Shown here: piece by piece, positions 43,920 through 55,299 of the stretch
Numbering within the stretch: the stretch's first letter is position 1
Layout: each line of letters begins with the position of its first letter
Assembly (NCBI RefSeq): GCF_033118175.1
Contig: NC_083714.1
Coordinates: 13,702,001-13,766,000, forward strand
Direction: 5' to 3'
Length of the DNA: 64,000 bases
Origin: Dama dama
Taxonomy: Eukaryota; Chordata; Mammalia; Artiodactyla; Cervidae
Translations under genes and position numbers: made by a program
The notes under the pieces: model-generated
What the model was told of the DNA's origin: nothing
Databases searched by the model: none
The model's input: only the letters and a program-made list of their open reading frames with translations

Positions 43920-44089
43920 TGGGCTTCCCTGGTGGCTCAGACGGTAAAGAATCTGCCTGCAATGCAGGAGATAACAGGTTTGATTCCTGGGTCAGGAAGA
44001 TCCCTTGGAGGAGGGCATGGCAACCAACTCCAGTATTCTTGTGGGAAGGATCCCATGGACAGAGGAGCCTGGGGGGCTACAGTCCATGG
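43920..44089 (+). mobile_element. Bov-tA SINE
   Basis: A tRNA-derived ruminant SINE starting GGCTTCCCTGGTGGCTCAG, with the usual body and tail. It is flanked by the 10-bp duplication GGTTAGTATT at 43910-43919 and 44090-44099. The copy ends at the ATGGGGTT motif, short of the normal 3' end. Confidence 0.9.
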
Positions 44090-44134
44090 GGTTAGTATTA
44101 ATAATACTTTACATCTGTCTAGCTCTTAACTTTT

Positions 44135-44248
44135 TTTTATGTATTTTTTTTCATTTATTTTTATTAGTTGGAGGCTAATAACTTTACAATATTGTAGTGG
44201 TTTTTGTCATACATTGACATGAATCAGCCATGGATTTACATGTATTCC
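44135..44248 (-). mobile_element. 5'-truncated ruminant LINE-1 3' end
   Basis: The segment is the 3'-terminal sequence of the ruminant L1 (L1-BT type) in reverse orientation; its poly-A appears as T-runs on the left. The duplication CTTAACTTTT flanks it at 44125-44134 and 44249-44258. It is a short insertion of about 114 bp and is related to the piece at 22217-22388. Confidence 0.75.
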
Positions 44249-44259
44249 CTTAACTTTTA

Positions 44260-45805
44260 TAAGACCCTTTCACACGCACTATCTTCTTTAGGGTTATGCT
44301 GGATAAGCTTGAGCCTGGACATAGAGATGTTAAAATGTATCCTGTGACTGTGTGTGTTCCAAAGGGGAGGTGTTGAGCACAAAGAAATACTTTGGCAAGT
44401 GAATTAGCTGAGTTAGGCTATATCATGGCAGTAAATTCTGTGAAGTTCAGGGGTCCTGAAAAGGAAAGGGAGACATTAGCTGAATTGAAAGCAGGAGCTT
44501 AGCAGAGACATTTCTGATGTGTGTCTCTCAACAGGATGACTCAATTATGGCTTTATAGAAGGCTTTGTTCTGCAGAGGCAGTATAAGTTTGTAACAAGGG
44601 CAGTTTTACTTTCGGCCAGGAAATGGAAGCACTGGAGGGAGAATGACTAGTCTCCTTACCTCCCATTTTTCAGTCTGTAAAATATTTACTCCCAAGGCCT
44701 TTGATACACAGACCCTCCTCATAGCCATGCTGCCTTTGAGTGACCGCCAGCTTTAGAAGCACAGGGCAGGGTACTTCTTGTGTCTGAGTTCTGTTCTTCA
44801 ATAATATTCCTGCTGTCAGGTTTCTTTTTGGCCTCGTCTGTTATCTCAAGGGCCCTGGAACCTGGGACTGGTAGAGGTTTGTAGGATTAAAGCAGCACCT
44901 TCTCACATCTAACTTAAGCCGGGGATGCTTGAGGGTTCTTGGAATCAGCAAGCACCAGGATTAATGCACCATTGTTAAACCCCTTGCTGAATATCAGTGG
45001 TGTTTACCCATTACACCAAAAAGTATTTCTTCAAGCGTGGCTAGCTAGTCCCCTGTGAATAATATTTTCGTAGGTATGGGTGACACGGAATGAATTTACT
45101 GACTGTTTATGCTGTTTATAAAACAAAACAAAACGGAAATCACACTGCCAGCAAGGTACTGGCAGGGGTGGCTTTAGAACCCAGCTGCCAACAGTGGGAA
45201 TTGGGGCTTTAGCAGGAAGAGATTCTCATAGCTATTTAAGTCCTAAAATCTACAGTTTCTTAGTGGAAGGGTTAAAATGCCAGACAGTTTGACTGATTGT
45301 GTCCGTAAAAACTCATGGCCTTTTATCCTTTGCATCTAGTTAGATTGTCTCTGTCTTAGGAACTTAAGGCAAAGATCGAATTTTGGATGTCTTGTCTAAT
45401 TGTCCACTTCCGGTTGGTTGTGTATATGTCTATGTCAGTATCTCCCAATTGGGCCCTGAACTTAGTCGGACATAGCATATGCCGTTTAATCCTCCGTGTC
45501 TCTGTGTATAAGGCACTCTAGATCTCAGCTGGACATTTGCCAAATAATAATTGATGCTATTGACCCCTGAGCACCAAGCCTCTGGTTTTTATCCTTTAAT
45601 ACCAAATGAGCCCATCCTTATTTTTAGAGTTAGCATTGCTATTTTATTTTTCTGTCTTTACGATACATTAGAAGGCTGATGTTCACTAAATATGGCTAAC
45701 CTGCTTTTGTCTCACTGTTTATTTTCCTACTTCACCCTTTGCTGAAAGCACATAATGGCACATATTCAGAATGGCCCTGAGCTTTTTGTGACACCTTTTG
45801 TTTGT
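44260..45805. other. Intronic DNA without recognised features
   Basis: I see no gene, SINE or LTR here. The composition is ordinary, with no striking tandem repeats beyond a short AAAAC run near 45120-45135. Confidence 0.5.
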
Positions 45806-45855
45806 TTTTTTTTTTTTTCCCAATTATTTTTATAAGTTGGAGGCTAATTACTTTG
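45806..45855 (-). mobile_element. Short ruminant LINE-1 3'-end fragment
   Basis: A T-run is followed by the segment ATTTTTATAAGTTGGAGGCT, which matches the 3' end seen at 44135-44248. CTTTGTGACACCTTTTG occurs at 45785-45801 and is repeated just after the fragment from 45852, consistent with a target duplication. Confidence 0.6.
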
Positions 45856-45869
45856 TGACACCTTTTGGA

Positions 45870-47057
45870 ACTCACTGAATGTACATCGGTATGTTCTATT
45901 TGCTCTGTCATGGATTTGTTTTAGAGAAAACCTGATAGATTTGAGAACTAGGCCTTTTTGTCCCCTGCCTCCTTGACTTCACACCAACCACACCTCTTCA
46001 TCCCCATCTGTTGTCTGGAGCACTGATAACTGCCCTGGTTGCAATTGATGTTGGTGGGTAATGGGTGCAATGAGGGATCCAGCCATCTGCTGGCTTATCA
46101 GATGGATTGTGTCCTGTGTCATCAGTCCAGGGGGACACAAGGGGGTGATGTTTATATGGGCCTCAGCAGTGAGGCATGACATTCCTTTTTAGTTTGTTTT
46201 ATATTCTCCCCCAAGGAAATTTGCAGAGAATTTTTCCATCTTTCATTGTTACAGTCTTTGGCAGGGTCCCTTCCATTATAAGGGAAGTGGTGTGGATTGG
46301 TGGATTAAACAACCCACAGACAGCCCTGGGATTTAAAATGATGATTACCAGTTTTGCTTGTCGCCTGGTAGGGAACCTGAGCAAGTTATTTAGCCTTTTC
46401 CTATCTCGATCTTCTTCATGAAATGGGCCACATGGAAACAAAGCATTTTAATCCTCTGAATAGCTCTGTGGTCACTTAAACAGATGCCAGGTACAGCTGA
46501 TCAGAGCTGGCAGATGACCAATAGATTTTTTTCCTCTGACTCAGAAACTGACAAACCTCAACTTCTTTTCACCTTTCTTGATAGCTCTTAGAATCCATTC
46601 CTCTAATTAGTTCTGTTGCTTTTCTCTGGATCCTTGCCCGTGCCTGCATACCCTTCTCATACATAGTCTATAAAACTGGATACTGTGACCAGAGGTCCAG
46701 CCCACACCCAGCAGAGAGGAAAGATTTCTTTCTCAGCCTTTTCTCATTGTGCACCTGTTAATACAATGCAGCCTGGAGCTTGCTGTTAAGTAATAGAATG
46801 CAGCAGGCTCCTACTCACGGGGTGATCCACAGGCCCCCTGGATTTTTGTCCCTTTGCCATAGAAGTACCTCCTTCATCACTGTCTTCATGGGATCTGTCG
46901 TGAATTCCTCCCCTCTGTAGATGGTCCTGAAGACTCTCCTCTGGGAAACTTTCCAGTTGACCTTGACTCCATAGTTATTCCACTCATTCCACCAATACTC
47001 TTGTCCTCCTTTCCCAACTCTTTGAATATTCCTCAGACTGTTAGCCTCTGTAACATT
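45870..47057. other. Intronic DNA without recognised features
   Basis: No gene or recent repeat is recognised. Several short frames here have no family resemblance. Part of it may be old, unrecognisable repeat. Confidence 0.45.
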
Positions 47058-47065
47058 TGGCTTTG

Positions 47066-47287
47066 CATGAAAAAATTGCAAGTGTTAGTCACTCAGTCAT
47101 GTCCTGCTCTTTGTGACTCCATGGTCTGTAGCCCATCAGGCTCCTTGGTCCATGAGATTCTCCAGGCAAGAATACTGGAGTGGGTTGCCATTCTCTTCTC
47201 CAGGGTATCTTCCTGACCCAGGGATTGAATCCGGGTCTCCTGCATTGTAGGCAGATTCTTTACCATCTGAGCCACCAGGGAAGCCCA
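47066..47287 (-). mobile_element. Bov-tA SINE, reverse orientation
   Basis: The complement of the ruminant SINE runs from the TCACTCAGTCATGTC end to GCCACCAGGGAAGCCC. The direct repeat TGGCTTTG occurs at 47058-47065 and 47288-47295. Both strands show the characteristic spurious SINE frames. Confidence 0.9.
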
Positions 47288-47295
47288 TGGCTTTG

Positions 47296-48000
47296 TAAGC
47301 AAGTAGGTAGTTTGGTAAGTGTTCAGCTGGGTTGTTTGATTTTACATGTTTGTTCATTCTCTACCATTAGCGTGTATACTTTTCTTTAAGGAAAGGAGTA
47401 GTATTTTTTTTCCCTCTGTAACACCCTGCAGAGCTTAATACAATACTGTATGTGCACATTAATTGCTTAATGTGTGCCTGGATAATGCTGGCTGACTGAC
47501 TGACAGAACTGACTTTTTTCTTTTTCCCTCCAGTGGTTCTGTCTGTGTTCCCTTGAGGTCTCATGGGCACAGTTCCTGTGTCTCCTGTGCCTATTAAGAG
47601 AAACTCCTGTCTGGTTTTTTTGAAATAGTCAGAAAGAGAGATGGTTTCACCTCTAGCTCACACATCTTTTTGTTGAATTTCCATCACAAAGAGCTGGTTA
47701 TTAGGAACTGCAGCCCATTCTCTGCCCCAAGTTTCTGCTCACTTTCATTGCAATGAGGAAATTGCACTGTTGGATCTTGGTCTTAAATCCTTTAGTTTGA
47801 CATCTGGAAATGTCTACTTTCTTCTTTTCCTCCTTTAATATCAGACTTTTAAAAAACTGTTATTAAGCTGGTAACTCACTTTCTATCTCTCCCCTTTTAT
47901 AGTTTTCAATAGGTTGTTCACTGTCATCATGCTTCATTGAAATATCCTCCGCAAGAAGAGCCGGATTTCTCAACTTCTGGTCCTTCATATTTTTTTTTTT
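47296..48000. other. Intronic DNA without recognised features
   Basis: No gene or clear repeat is visible. Poly-T and pyrimidine-rich patches occur at 47405-47420 and 47515-47530. Confidence 0.4.
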
Positions 48001-48004
48001 GTTA

Positions 48005-48150
48005 ACTTTGTTTGTGTTCAGCTTTGTGAGGTATAATTGACAAAGAAAATTGTAATATATTTAAAGTGCACAACATGATTTTATTACACATACATCATGA
48101 AAGGATTCCCCACCCCCCACTGAGTTCACTAACACATCCATGATCTTTCA
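48005..48150 (-). mobile_element. Old LINE-1 (L1M-type) 3' fragment
   Basis: The sequence has the antisense L1 3'UTR pattern: GAGGTATAATTGACA, then AAAGTGCACAACATGATTT. It resembles the older L1 pieces at 6815-7190 and 25078-25375. Confidence 0.55.
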
Positions 48151-48213
48151 TATCTTTTGTTAAATTGAGAGCCTCTTCTGCCAGTAACTGAGTGGACCTG
48201 AAGTGGAGTGCAG

Positions 48214-48398
48214 TGCTTTTCAAATTTTCTTTGTGAAAGATTCCCTTGGAACCTTGTTCTCATGCAGATGCCTGGGTCTCCACTCAGAGTCTAAGTCAGT
48301 CTAGGTCCTATAGGGTGAGGATGGGAACCTGCATTTATTACAAGCTCCTCAGTGATTCTGATGCCGGTGAGCATTGGATCCCACATTGAGAGACATTA
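48214..48398 (+). mobile_element. MER5A-like hAT-Charlie DNA transposon
   Basis: It starts CAGTGCTTTTCAAA, holds a central segment with GATGCCTGGGTCTCCACTCAG, and ends with AGTGATTCTGATGCCGGTGAG. This is the order of the MER5A nonautonomous element. The copy is diverged and no 8-bp duplication could be confirmed. Confidence 0.55.
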
Positions 48399-48420
48399 TC
48401 TAGTGGCTAAAGTATGAGGT

Positions 48421-48690
48421 TGGAGAAGGCAATGGCACCCCACTCCAGTACTCTCGCCTGGGAGATCCCGTGGGCAGAGGAGCCTGGTGGGCTGCAGTCC
48501 ATGGGGTCGCGAAGAGTCGGACACGACTGAGTGACTTCACTTTCACTTTTCACTTTCATGCATTGGAGAAGGAAATGGCAACCCATTCCAGTGTTCTTGC
48601 CTGGAGAATCCCAGGGACAGGGGAGCCTGGTGGGTTGCTGTCTGTGGGGTCGCACAGAGTCGGACACGACTGAAGCGACTTAATGGCAGC
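48421..48690 (+). mobile_element. Bov-A2 SINE (dimer) with target duplication
   Basis: Two Bov-A monomers lie head to tail: one starts GGAGAAGGCAATGGCA at 48423, the other GGAGAAGGAAATGGCA at about 48564, joined by the CACTTTCACTTTTCACTTTC linker. The perfect 12-bp duplication AAAGTATGAGGT occurs at 48409-48420 and 48691-48702. Both monomers keep TCGGACACGACTGA, so the copy is fairly young. Confidence 0.92.
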
Positions 48691-48702
48691 AAAGTATGAG
48701 GT

Positions 48703-49080
48703 GGGATGTTGCTTCAGATGCTCTTCCTGACTGGTGTGATTCTGGTGGCCTGTGGGTGGGCATTTGGTCTTCTAGTAGTACCTCGGTGTTTATGTGGGTG
48801 TTAAATAAGGTGGTTGAAATTAGAGGTTAAAGACCCTGAGTTATTGTGAGGTGGGCTTTAAGGTAACTTTGGCGTTCCAGTGGCTTGTTGGGTGCCTGTG
48901 GCTTTTATCAGTGGAGGATTTCAACCAAACCTCTTTTTAATCACCTTCCAGTCCTCCTACACTCCTTTGCCATTCTTGCAGTGTTGGAGATCTTTGAGAA
49001 CTAACAAGATGAAATACTGACACAGAATTATTGCATGCTGGTTCTCTATTTGCAGGACTTTGTTTTCACTGCTCATGGGT
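48703..49080. other. Intronic DNA without recognised features
   Basis: I see nothing of note between the Bov-A2 dimer and the old repeat that follows. Confidence 0.4.
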
Positions 49081-49084
49081 ATGC

Positions 49085-49475
49085 ATTCGTTCTTGCATTC
49101 ATTCAGCAGACATTTGTCCAGTGCCTGTTGTGTGTCATTGTGCCAGGCACTGGAGATTCAAAGGTAAATAGGAAACATTCTTTGCCTTCATGTTGCCCAC
49201 AGTTGAGATGATTCAGGCAAGAAAAAAAGATCAGCTAAATTACAACATGACATGTATGGTAACAGGTTTGAACAAAGCATAGAGGACCAGAGGGTCTTTT
49301 ATTTTTTCCTGATGCAATTAAGGAAAGCATACCGGAGGAGGTGACATTTGACTCACTAAGGAGACATGTTAGCTCTTTGAGAGCAGGTGCCCTTGTTTGT
49401 CTTATTTTCTATCATAGCGCCTCTCATAGGACCCACCTCATAGTAGGTGCTCAATAAACGTGTGAATGAATGACT
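49085..49475 (+). repeat. Ancient L2/MIR-class remnants
   Basis: The left part reads like a mammal-wide repeat with GTGCCAGGCACTGGAGATTC. The right part (49370-49475) has the L2 3' end pattern, with GAGAGCAGGTGCCCTTGTTT and TAGTAGGTGCTCAATAAA. Diverged, so family and edges are uncertain. Confidence 0.5.
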
Positions 49476-50840
49476 AGGAGGTGGCTAGGTATTTCAGAAG
49501 GAAAGGGTTTCTTGGCATAGGAAACGATACATGTAAAGGCCCAGAGTTGCTTCCTCTTTCACAGGAAAGCTTTACAACTCTTACCTGGAGTCATTTGCAT
49601 GTTATTATCAGGGGCAGGTATTGTTTTTGTATTTCCCCTTTGGCAAACCACATAAAACTTGGAATGCTCTGTCATTTCTGGCCTGTTGATAAGACAACTG
49701 CAGTTACTCAGAAGTCCTTGATAGGGGGCTTGTGAGATAGAGCATTGTGTTCTCTCTGCTGTCCCAAGGAGGGCCCACATGGTCAAGGACAGACACAGGG
49801 AACCACAGAGGCGAGTGAGCAGACATTAAATGCAGGAAATGAGGTAGCAGGCATTCCACCCCCCACCAGATGATTTTTAGTGGCTCATGGGATGGCTGCT
49901 GCCCCCAGGAAGGTGGAACTTATGCAGTGTTTCGATGCTCTTCTTCTACCTTTCTCTTTTCTATTTCTTTTCCCCTGCTTCCAAGTCTTCCCCCCCGCAA
50001 CCCTCCAACTCACCCCATCCTAGTTTGCCTCTTTCCAGAGTACTCAAAGCTCCAGATCAACTCCATCTAAACGCCTGTTTCCCTGGAGGAGGTTCTATCT
50101 CCAGGGAAATCAGGAAGAAATCAGTTCCATGTAGGAGGTTCATACTGCAGTGTGAATGGCTCAGATGCAACTGGGGTAGGGGAGGGCAGGACTTTTTAAA
50201 AGGGCCTTGTTAGCCTTACTTGATCTTTAATTGGTGGGGTGTGTCTCAGTATTTGAGCATGTGGCCTTTCCCATGCTCCTTGCTCAGTTGTTGGCCTCCC
50301 TCCTGCTCCACACCTCCCATCCTCCCCCACCCTGAGAACTGGGGTTATCAGTGTCTTGCTATCCTACTTGCTGAACGCCCAGGGTAAGTCTCCCTCCAAG
50401 GTGCTCTTGAATACAGCAATTAAATCTGAAGGCCTGGGGAGGGCTCCTCCTTTTCTGGGCACGGTCCTCTGTTTATTCAGCCCTTCCCCAGAGAAAGAGC
50501 TGCCAGCTAAACAGGGCATGGCTTGCACGTCTGTCAGTGTGTGGTGTGTCAAGGGACACTGACCTGTTGTGAGCCTGAGATCCTGAAGGGGAGGTTTGGG
50601 GGGATCTTTCTGTTGGCTGCGTACCCTTAACAGTAGCTGCTGGAGCAAATGTCAGAGAGAGGCAGGCAGGGTAGGATGAGTCTGGTTGTGGGCCTGGTGG
50701 CTCTGAGGAAACGAAATAGGTGGCAGGAGACTGTCTTCTCTAGGAAGAGGATTGGACTGTTGGGCAGACCCAGTTCAAGCCATGTCCTGTGGGCAGGTGT
50801 TTAGGTTGGTAGGAGAGTGAGAGGCGAGATTATTTGAGGA
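49476..50840. other. Intronic DNA without recognised features
   Basis: No gene or clear repeat is seen. A C/T-rich stretch at about 49935-50035 is the only compositional feature. Confidence 0.4.
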
Positions 50841-50850
50841 GAAAGGAAAC

Positions 50851-51069
50851 GTGCATGACAGTTGCTCAGTCCTGTCCCACGCTTTGTGACCCCATGGACT
50901 GTAGCCTGCTAAGCTCCTCTGTCCTTGGGATTCTCCTAGGCAATAATACTGGAATGGTTTGCCATTTCCTCCTCCAGAGGGTCTTCCTGACCTGGGGATT
51001 GAACCCATGTCTCTTGCATCTCCTGCATCGGCAGGCAGGTTCTTTACTACTGCACCACCTGGGAAGCCC
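50851..51069 (-). mobile_element. Bov-tA SINE, reverse orientation
   Basis: The reverse copy runs from TTGCTCAGTCCTGTCCCAC to CACCTGGGAAGCCC. The duplication AAAGGAAAC lies at 50842-50850 and 51070-51078. Confidence 0.9.
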
Positions 51070-51078
51070 AAAGGAAAC

Positions 51079-51625
51079 ATGAGCCCATTCTAATTCCATC
51101 TCAGTTCCTCCAGTCTCCCTGTCTCCAACACACATCAGTAGTGGTATAAACTCAGGGTGTATTTTGCCTGTGAATTGAATCACCTTTGCCAGTCGACCAG
51201 CAGTATTTGCAGAAAGACTTTGTGCTCAGGCTGTTGCTAGCAAAGAGACATTTCATTCAGGTGCTGATTAAATAAGGCGCAGAGCCAGATTGCACATCAA
51301 GGCCCTTAAGTACGGCTCTGGGAGGCCTGGGTAAACACTTATTAGATGTTCTGGGTAGAGTATTCGGAGAGGCTGCTGGACATGAGGGAAACTGGCTAGA
51401 AAAGACTTCTAGAATGGGCTTTGGTCTTTTCCTAGATGCATCAGATCTGAGCTACTGGCATGTACACAGAAGGGCTAGACAGGTTTCCTCCTTGGCATTT
51501 ACTTGGGAAATTCTCACTGGCACTCAGTAGGTTTGGACTGGGACACAGCAATGAACCTGGCTAGGTTAAGCTGGGCATTAGAAATGCCTCCTTTTCCTAA
51601 TGCAGGTTCAGCTGAATGGACTGAG
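51079..51625. other. Intronic DNA without recognised features
   Basis: No gene or repeat is recognised in this stretch. Confidence 0.4.
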
Positions 51626-51629
51626 CTTT

Positions 51630-52070
51630 TGGACCATATTTCCTGGGTTTGTATTTGAGCTCCATCATCATGTGACCTTGGGTGGGTAGTGGTAAAGAAT
51701 TTGCCTGCCAATGCAGGAGACACGTGTTCAATCCCTGGGTTGTTGGGAAGATCCCCTGGAGAAGGAAATGGCAACTCACTCCAGTATTCTTGCCTGGAGA
51801 ATTCCATGGACAGAGGACCCTGGTAGGCTATAGTCCATGGGGAAGCAAATGAGTTGGACATGACTGAGCATCCAAACAACAATGAATCGTGTGTGACCTT
51901 AGGCGTGTTACTTAACTGCTATCAACTTCACTCATCTGTAAAATAGAGATAATCACAGTACCTACCTAATAGGGCTATTGCGAGATTTAAATGGAATAAC
52001 TTAAATCAAGCATTTGGCAGAAATTCTGGTTCATTGTCAGCACTCAATAAATGTTAGCAGCTTTTCATAG
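51630..52070 (+). repeat. MIR SINE split by a Bov-tA
   Basis: The MIR core (GTGTGACCTTAGGCGTGTTAC, then CATCTGTAAAATAGAGATAAT and CACTCAATAAATGTTAGCAG) lies at 51880-52066. Its upstream part is left of 51680. The Bov-tA inserted exactly at the conserved TGTGACCTT of the MIR. Confidence 0.7.
51680..51891 (+). mobile_element. Bov-tA SINE inside a MIR
   Basis: The SINE body has GGTAAAGAATTTGCCTGCC through GACATGACTGAGCA. The 9-bp duplication TGTGACCTT lies at 51671-51679 and 51892-51900. The left end lacks the usual GGGCTTCCC start. Confidence 0.85.
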
Positions 52071-52072
52071 TA

Positions 52073-52375
52073 CAGTCAGCCCTCCATAAATGTGTGTTCC
52101 AGTTTGCAGATTTAACCAACTACAGATTGAAAATATTAGGGAAAAAAATTTCAGAAAGTTTGAAAACACAAAACTTGAATTTACTGCGCACTGGAAACTG
52201 GTTATATTGTGTTAAGTGTTGTACATAATCTAGAGACTATTTGAAATATATGGGAGTATGTGCAAGGTTACATGCAAATACAACACCATTTTATATAAGG
52301 GACTTGAGCTTCCGTGGATTTTGGTATCCCTGGGGGGTCCTGGAACCAATCCCCATGGATAGCAAGGGACAACTG
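52073..52375 (-). mobile_element. MER2 DNA transposon (TcMar-Tigger), apparently complete
   Basis: Terminal inverted repeats CAGTCAGCCCTCCATAAATG (left) and the complement of CCAATCCCCATGGATAGCAA plus GGGACAACTG (right) bound an internal body of the MER2 type. The TA target duplication is present at 52071-52072 and 52376-52377. The element is nonautonomous and codes for nothing. Confidence 0.85.
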
Positions 52376-52383
52376 TAGTAATA

Positions 52384-52580
52384 GGGGGCTTCCCAGGTGG
52401 TGCTAGTGGTAAAGAACCCGTCTGCCAATGCAGGAGACATAAGAAATGCAGGTTTGATCCCTATGACAGGAAGATCCCCTGGAGGAGAAGGGCATGGCAG
52501 CCCACTCCAGTATGCTTGCCTGGAGAATCCCATGGACAGAGGAGCCTGGTGACTAAGCCTGAAGCGACTTAGCACACACA
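52384..52580 (+). mobile_element. Bov-tA SINE abutting MER2
   Basis: GGGCTTCCCAGGTGGTGCTAG opens the element. The imperfect duplication GTAGTAATA (52375-52383) / GTAGTATATA (52581-52590) begins in the last base of MER2, so this SINE landed at the edge of the older transposon. The 3' part is shortened between AGGAGCCTGGTG and AAGCGACTTAGCA. Confidence 0.85.
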
Positions 52581-52639
52581 GTAGTATATAGAATTACTAT
52601 GTAGTGGTTCAAGTCATACTGGGTAAAAGCTGACTGTGT

Positions 52640-52838
52640 GCACGTGTGCACAATCAGTCATGTCTGACTCTTTGCGACCCTATGGACTGTAACCCGCCGG
52701 TGGGATTTCCCAGGCAGAAATACTGGAGTGGGTTGCCATTTTCTACCCCAGGGGATCTTCCTGACCCAGGGATGGAACCCATGTCTCTTGTGTCACCTGC
52801 ATTGGCAGAAGCGTTCTTTAGTGTCAGCTGGGAAGCTT
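52640..52838 (-). mobile_element. Bov-tA SINE, reverse orientation
   Basis: The reverse copy reads CAGTCATGTCTGACTCTTTG through CAGCTGGGAAGCTT. It lacks about 20 bases of the GCCAGGCTCCTCTGTCCATG region. It stands head to head with the + strand piece at 52848. Confidence 0.85.
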
Positions 52839-52847
52839 CCCAGGTGG

Positions 52848-52965
52848 GGAGGAAATGTCAATTCACTCCAGTATTCTTGCCAGGGAAAATCCCATGGACA
52901 GAGGGGGCTGGCAGCTTACAGTCACAAAGAATTGGACACAACGGAGTGCACGCGCTCACACACAC
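52848..52965 (+). mobile_element. Bov-A monomer fragment, + orientation
   Basis: The 3' half of the SINE (GGAGGAAATGTCAATTCACT to GGACACAACGGAGTG) follows the reverse copy immediately, making an inverted pair. Confidence 0.8.
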
Positions 52966-52984
52966 ACAAAAGCTAACTCTAGGT

Positions 52985-53140
52985 TGGTAAAAGCCTGGGT
53001 TCAGATCTTACCACTAGCTGTGTAGCCCTGGGCAAGTTGTGTAACCTCTTTGACCCCCTAGTGACCACATTTGTAAATTGGAATAATTAAACCTACCCTG
53101 CAGGGCTGTTGTAAGACAGTAATGAGAAACAATGAGACAA
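52985..53140 (+). repeat. MIR SINE
   Basis: The MIR order is visible: TGGGTTCAGATCTTACCACT, GTGTAGCCCTGGGCAAGTTG, then CCTGCAGGGCTGTTGTAAGA. Diverged. Confidence 0.7.
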
Positions 53141-55290
53141 GAGTAATAAAACACTTAAGATAGTAAACAGTCAATACTTTTTTTTGTTGTGATGTGATGT
53201 GATGTGTGATGATGATAATGAGCTTCGTTATCCTTATGCCTGCTGCTGTGAGCTTGGATGCCTGATGCTGGGATAAGATGACAGAAATTAGATACAGGAA
53301 GGCAGCTCTAAGAATCTCACCCAAGAGAAACTTCGCTGGCATCTTCATTTCATGTGGTAGGCAAAAATACTGATTCCATGAAGTTGGCACCCACATAATC
53401 TCTGCAGGGCGGGGTTGCTTGATTGTTCAAGGCCTAAGGATAGCTTTGTGGGAAATTTAGAAGTTACTGTAAATCACCCAGTGTTTTCTGAAGCATTTGG
53501 AGGGTGGCTGTCATTGGTGGGATGCTTGGCTGTCCAGGGACCTCTGGGCTTAATTATTGCTGCTCTTCATCAATGGACTGGCTCTCTGGTGCCAGCTATC
53601 TTGAGATCGGTAGCCTAGGAAACCAACAAGAACATGACAGAAGCAGGAAAGGATTGGTTTGGGGATGGGCAGAAACAGGTGCATGGATTGAGTTTTTACT
53701 TTTTCATTAATTTCTTTTGACTGAGGATAGTGCAGTTCTCTCAATTGCTGCCTGTTCCCAGAGTTAAGAAGTTATCAGAAGAGAAAGGCAGGTTATACAT
53801 AGACCAGTGCCTTGCCTGACATGTCAGCAAATGGGTGAAAAACCAAACAAACGAACAAGACAATTCTTTGAGTATCTCCCAGGTATGGAAGCCCTCTCAT
53901 TTTTAAGACTAGCTACTCTCAGAACTAGAACCTCAGCAGCCAGTCCCTCACTAAAGAGAAGTACCCTTTAATTGTGCAACCCTCTGGGGCCAAGACCTGG
54001 GTCTTGTGGTTTCACAGCCTTGGGGTTGGGATGCCCCACCCCAGCAAGGCCACTGATAGGCCTTCAGGCTTATTTGCAAGCGTTGTGAGTAAATAGGCAG
54101 TTCCTTGGGGTAAGGTCAGCTTTTCTGTAATAATCCTGGTTCCCTGGGAGGAACTGGCTTGGAGGGCATTCGTAAAACTAAGGACAACCCTGAGAAATTA
54201 AGGGAGACTGTACCCAAGGGTCCCCTTCTTATCCACACTTTTGTTCCTTGTCATTTTGCATTTGTCAGGAGTTTCCTTTTTTAAGTCCCAGGCACTTGAG
54301 AGAGTGTGCATGCCTGTTGCCGCACTTTATTTCCTGCCCTGCAGGAATGTTGCTCAGGGTCAGGTGCGTAAGTGCCTTATTATCTTCAGCGCTTTTACAC
54401 TTGGCCCATTGAGCTACCACTGACTGCTGGCTGCTGCTTCCTGCAGGCCTTTCTCCCTATTTCCCTGGTCCCTAGCCACAGGAGGACGCTCAAGGGCCCT
54501 GAGGAAAGGGGCTGGTTTTACCTTTGGGTTTCTCTTCCCTGTGCAGCATCGCCCTGGAGTTTGTAGTTCCGCTGGTCCACAGAATAGCCCTGCAAGCTGG
54601 CACCAAGCTGAAGTCAGGTTTCCCTTCTTTACTGGTGGGGTTTCTGGCTGGTGAGCAAAGAGAACTGAGTGACCCCAGCCCTGTGCCTGTCCTCCCTGGG
54701 TGAGGCTCTTGGTGGGGGTGGGGATAGGCTGGGGTGCCATCTTGGGCCTGGAAGGTCAGGGGTGGACTTTGGGCCAAGGCTGCATTCAACTTGTGAGGTC
54801 ACAAGTCTTCTGTCTGGCTGAGCGGTGTTTGGCCATACCTCACAGCCAGGGCTGTGTTTACTCAGATGGACACACATGGAATCCAGGCTGGGATCATCTT
54901 CCCAAGTTTCTTACTCCCGGCTTCGGGTCTGAACTGAAAAACAATTTGCAGAGTACACTGTGGTCTGCACCTGTTTTTTTTTTTTTTTAAATCCCCTTTC
55001 CACAGCCAGTTTGCAGTGAACTGAAGATTAATCCTGGCTCCTCCCATTTCTCTTTTATTTTTTCTTTAGTTTCCCTTGGGGTTGGCTTCTCACTCTCCAG
55101 TCATAAATGTCCATAGACACTAAGGACAGTTGGTGCCACTGCCCATTTAGGGTCCCCCTGCCCCAGACCTCTTAAATACCATAAACCTGAAATAGGGTTA
55201 TGTGGGCAAAAGGGGGTTAAATTTAGGAGAAAGAGCTCATCATAATATTTGGTTATCTCTGTACACTCTAAAAGTTAGGAGTTGTAGTGA
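53141..55290. other. Intronic DNA without recognised features
   Basis: A short GATGT/GATGAT microsatellite lies at about 53190-53220 and a T-run at 54973-54988. No coding frame here resembles a known protein and no recent insertion is seen. Confidence 0.4.
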
Positions 55291-55299
55291 TAATACTTG

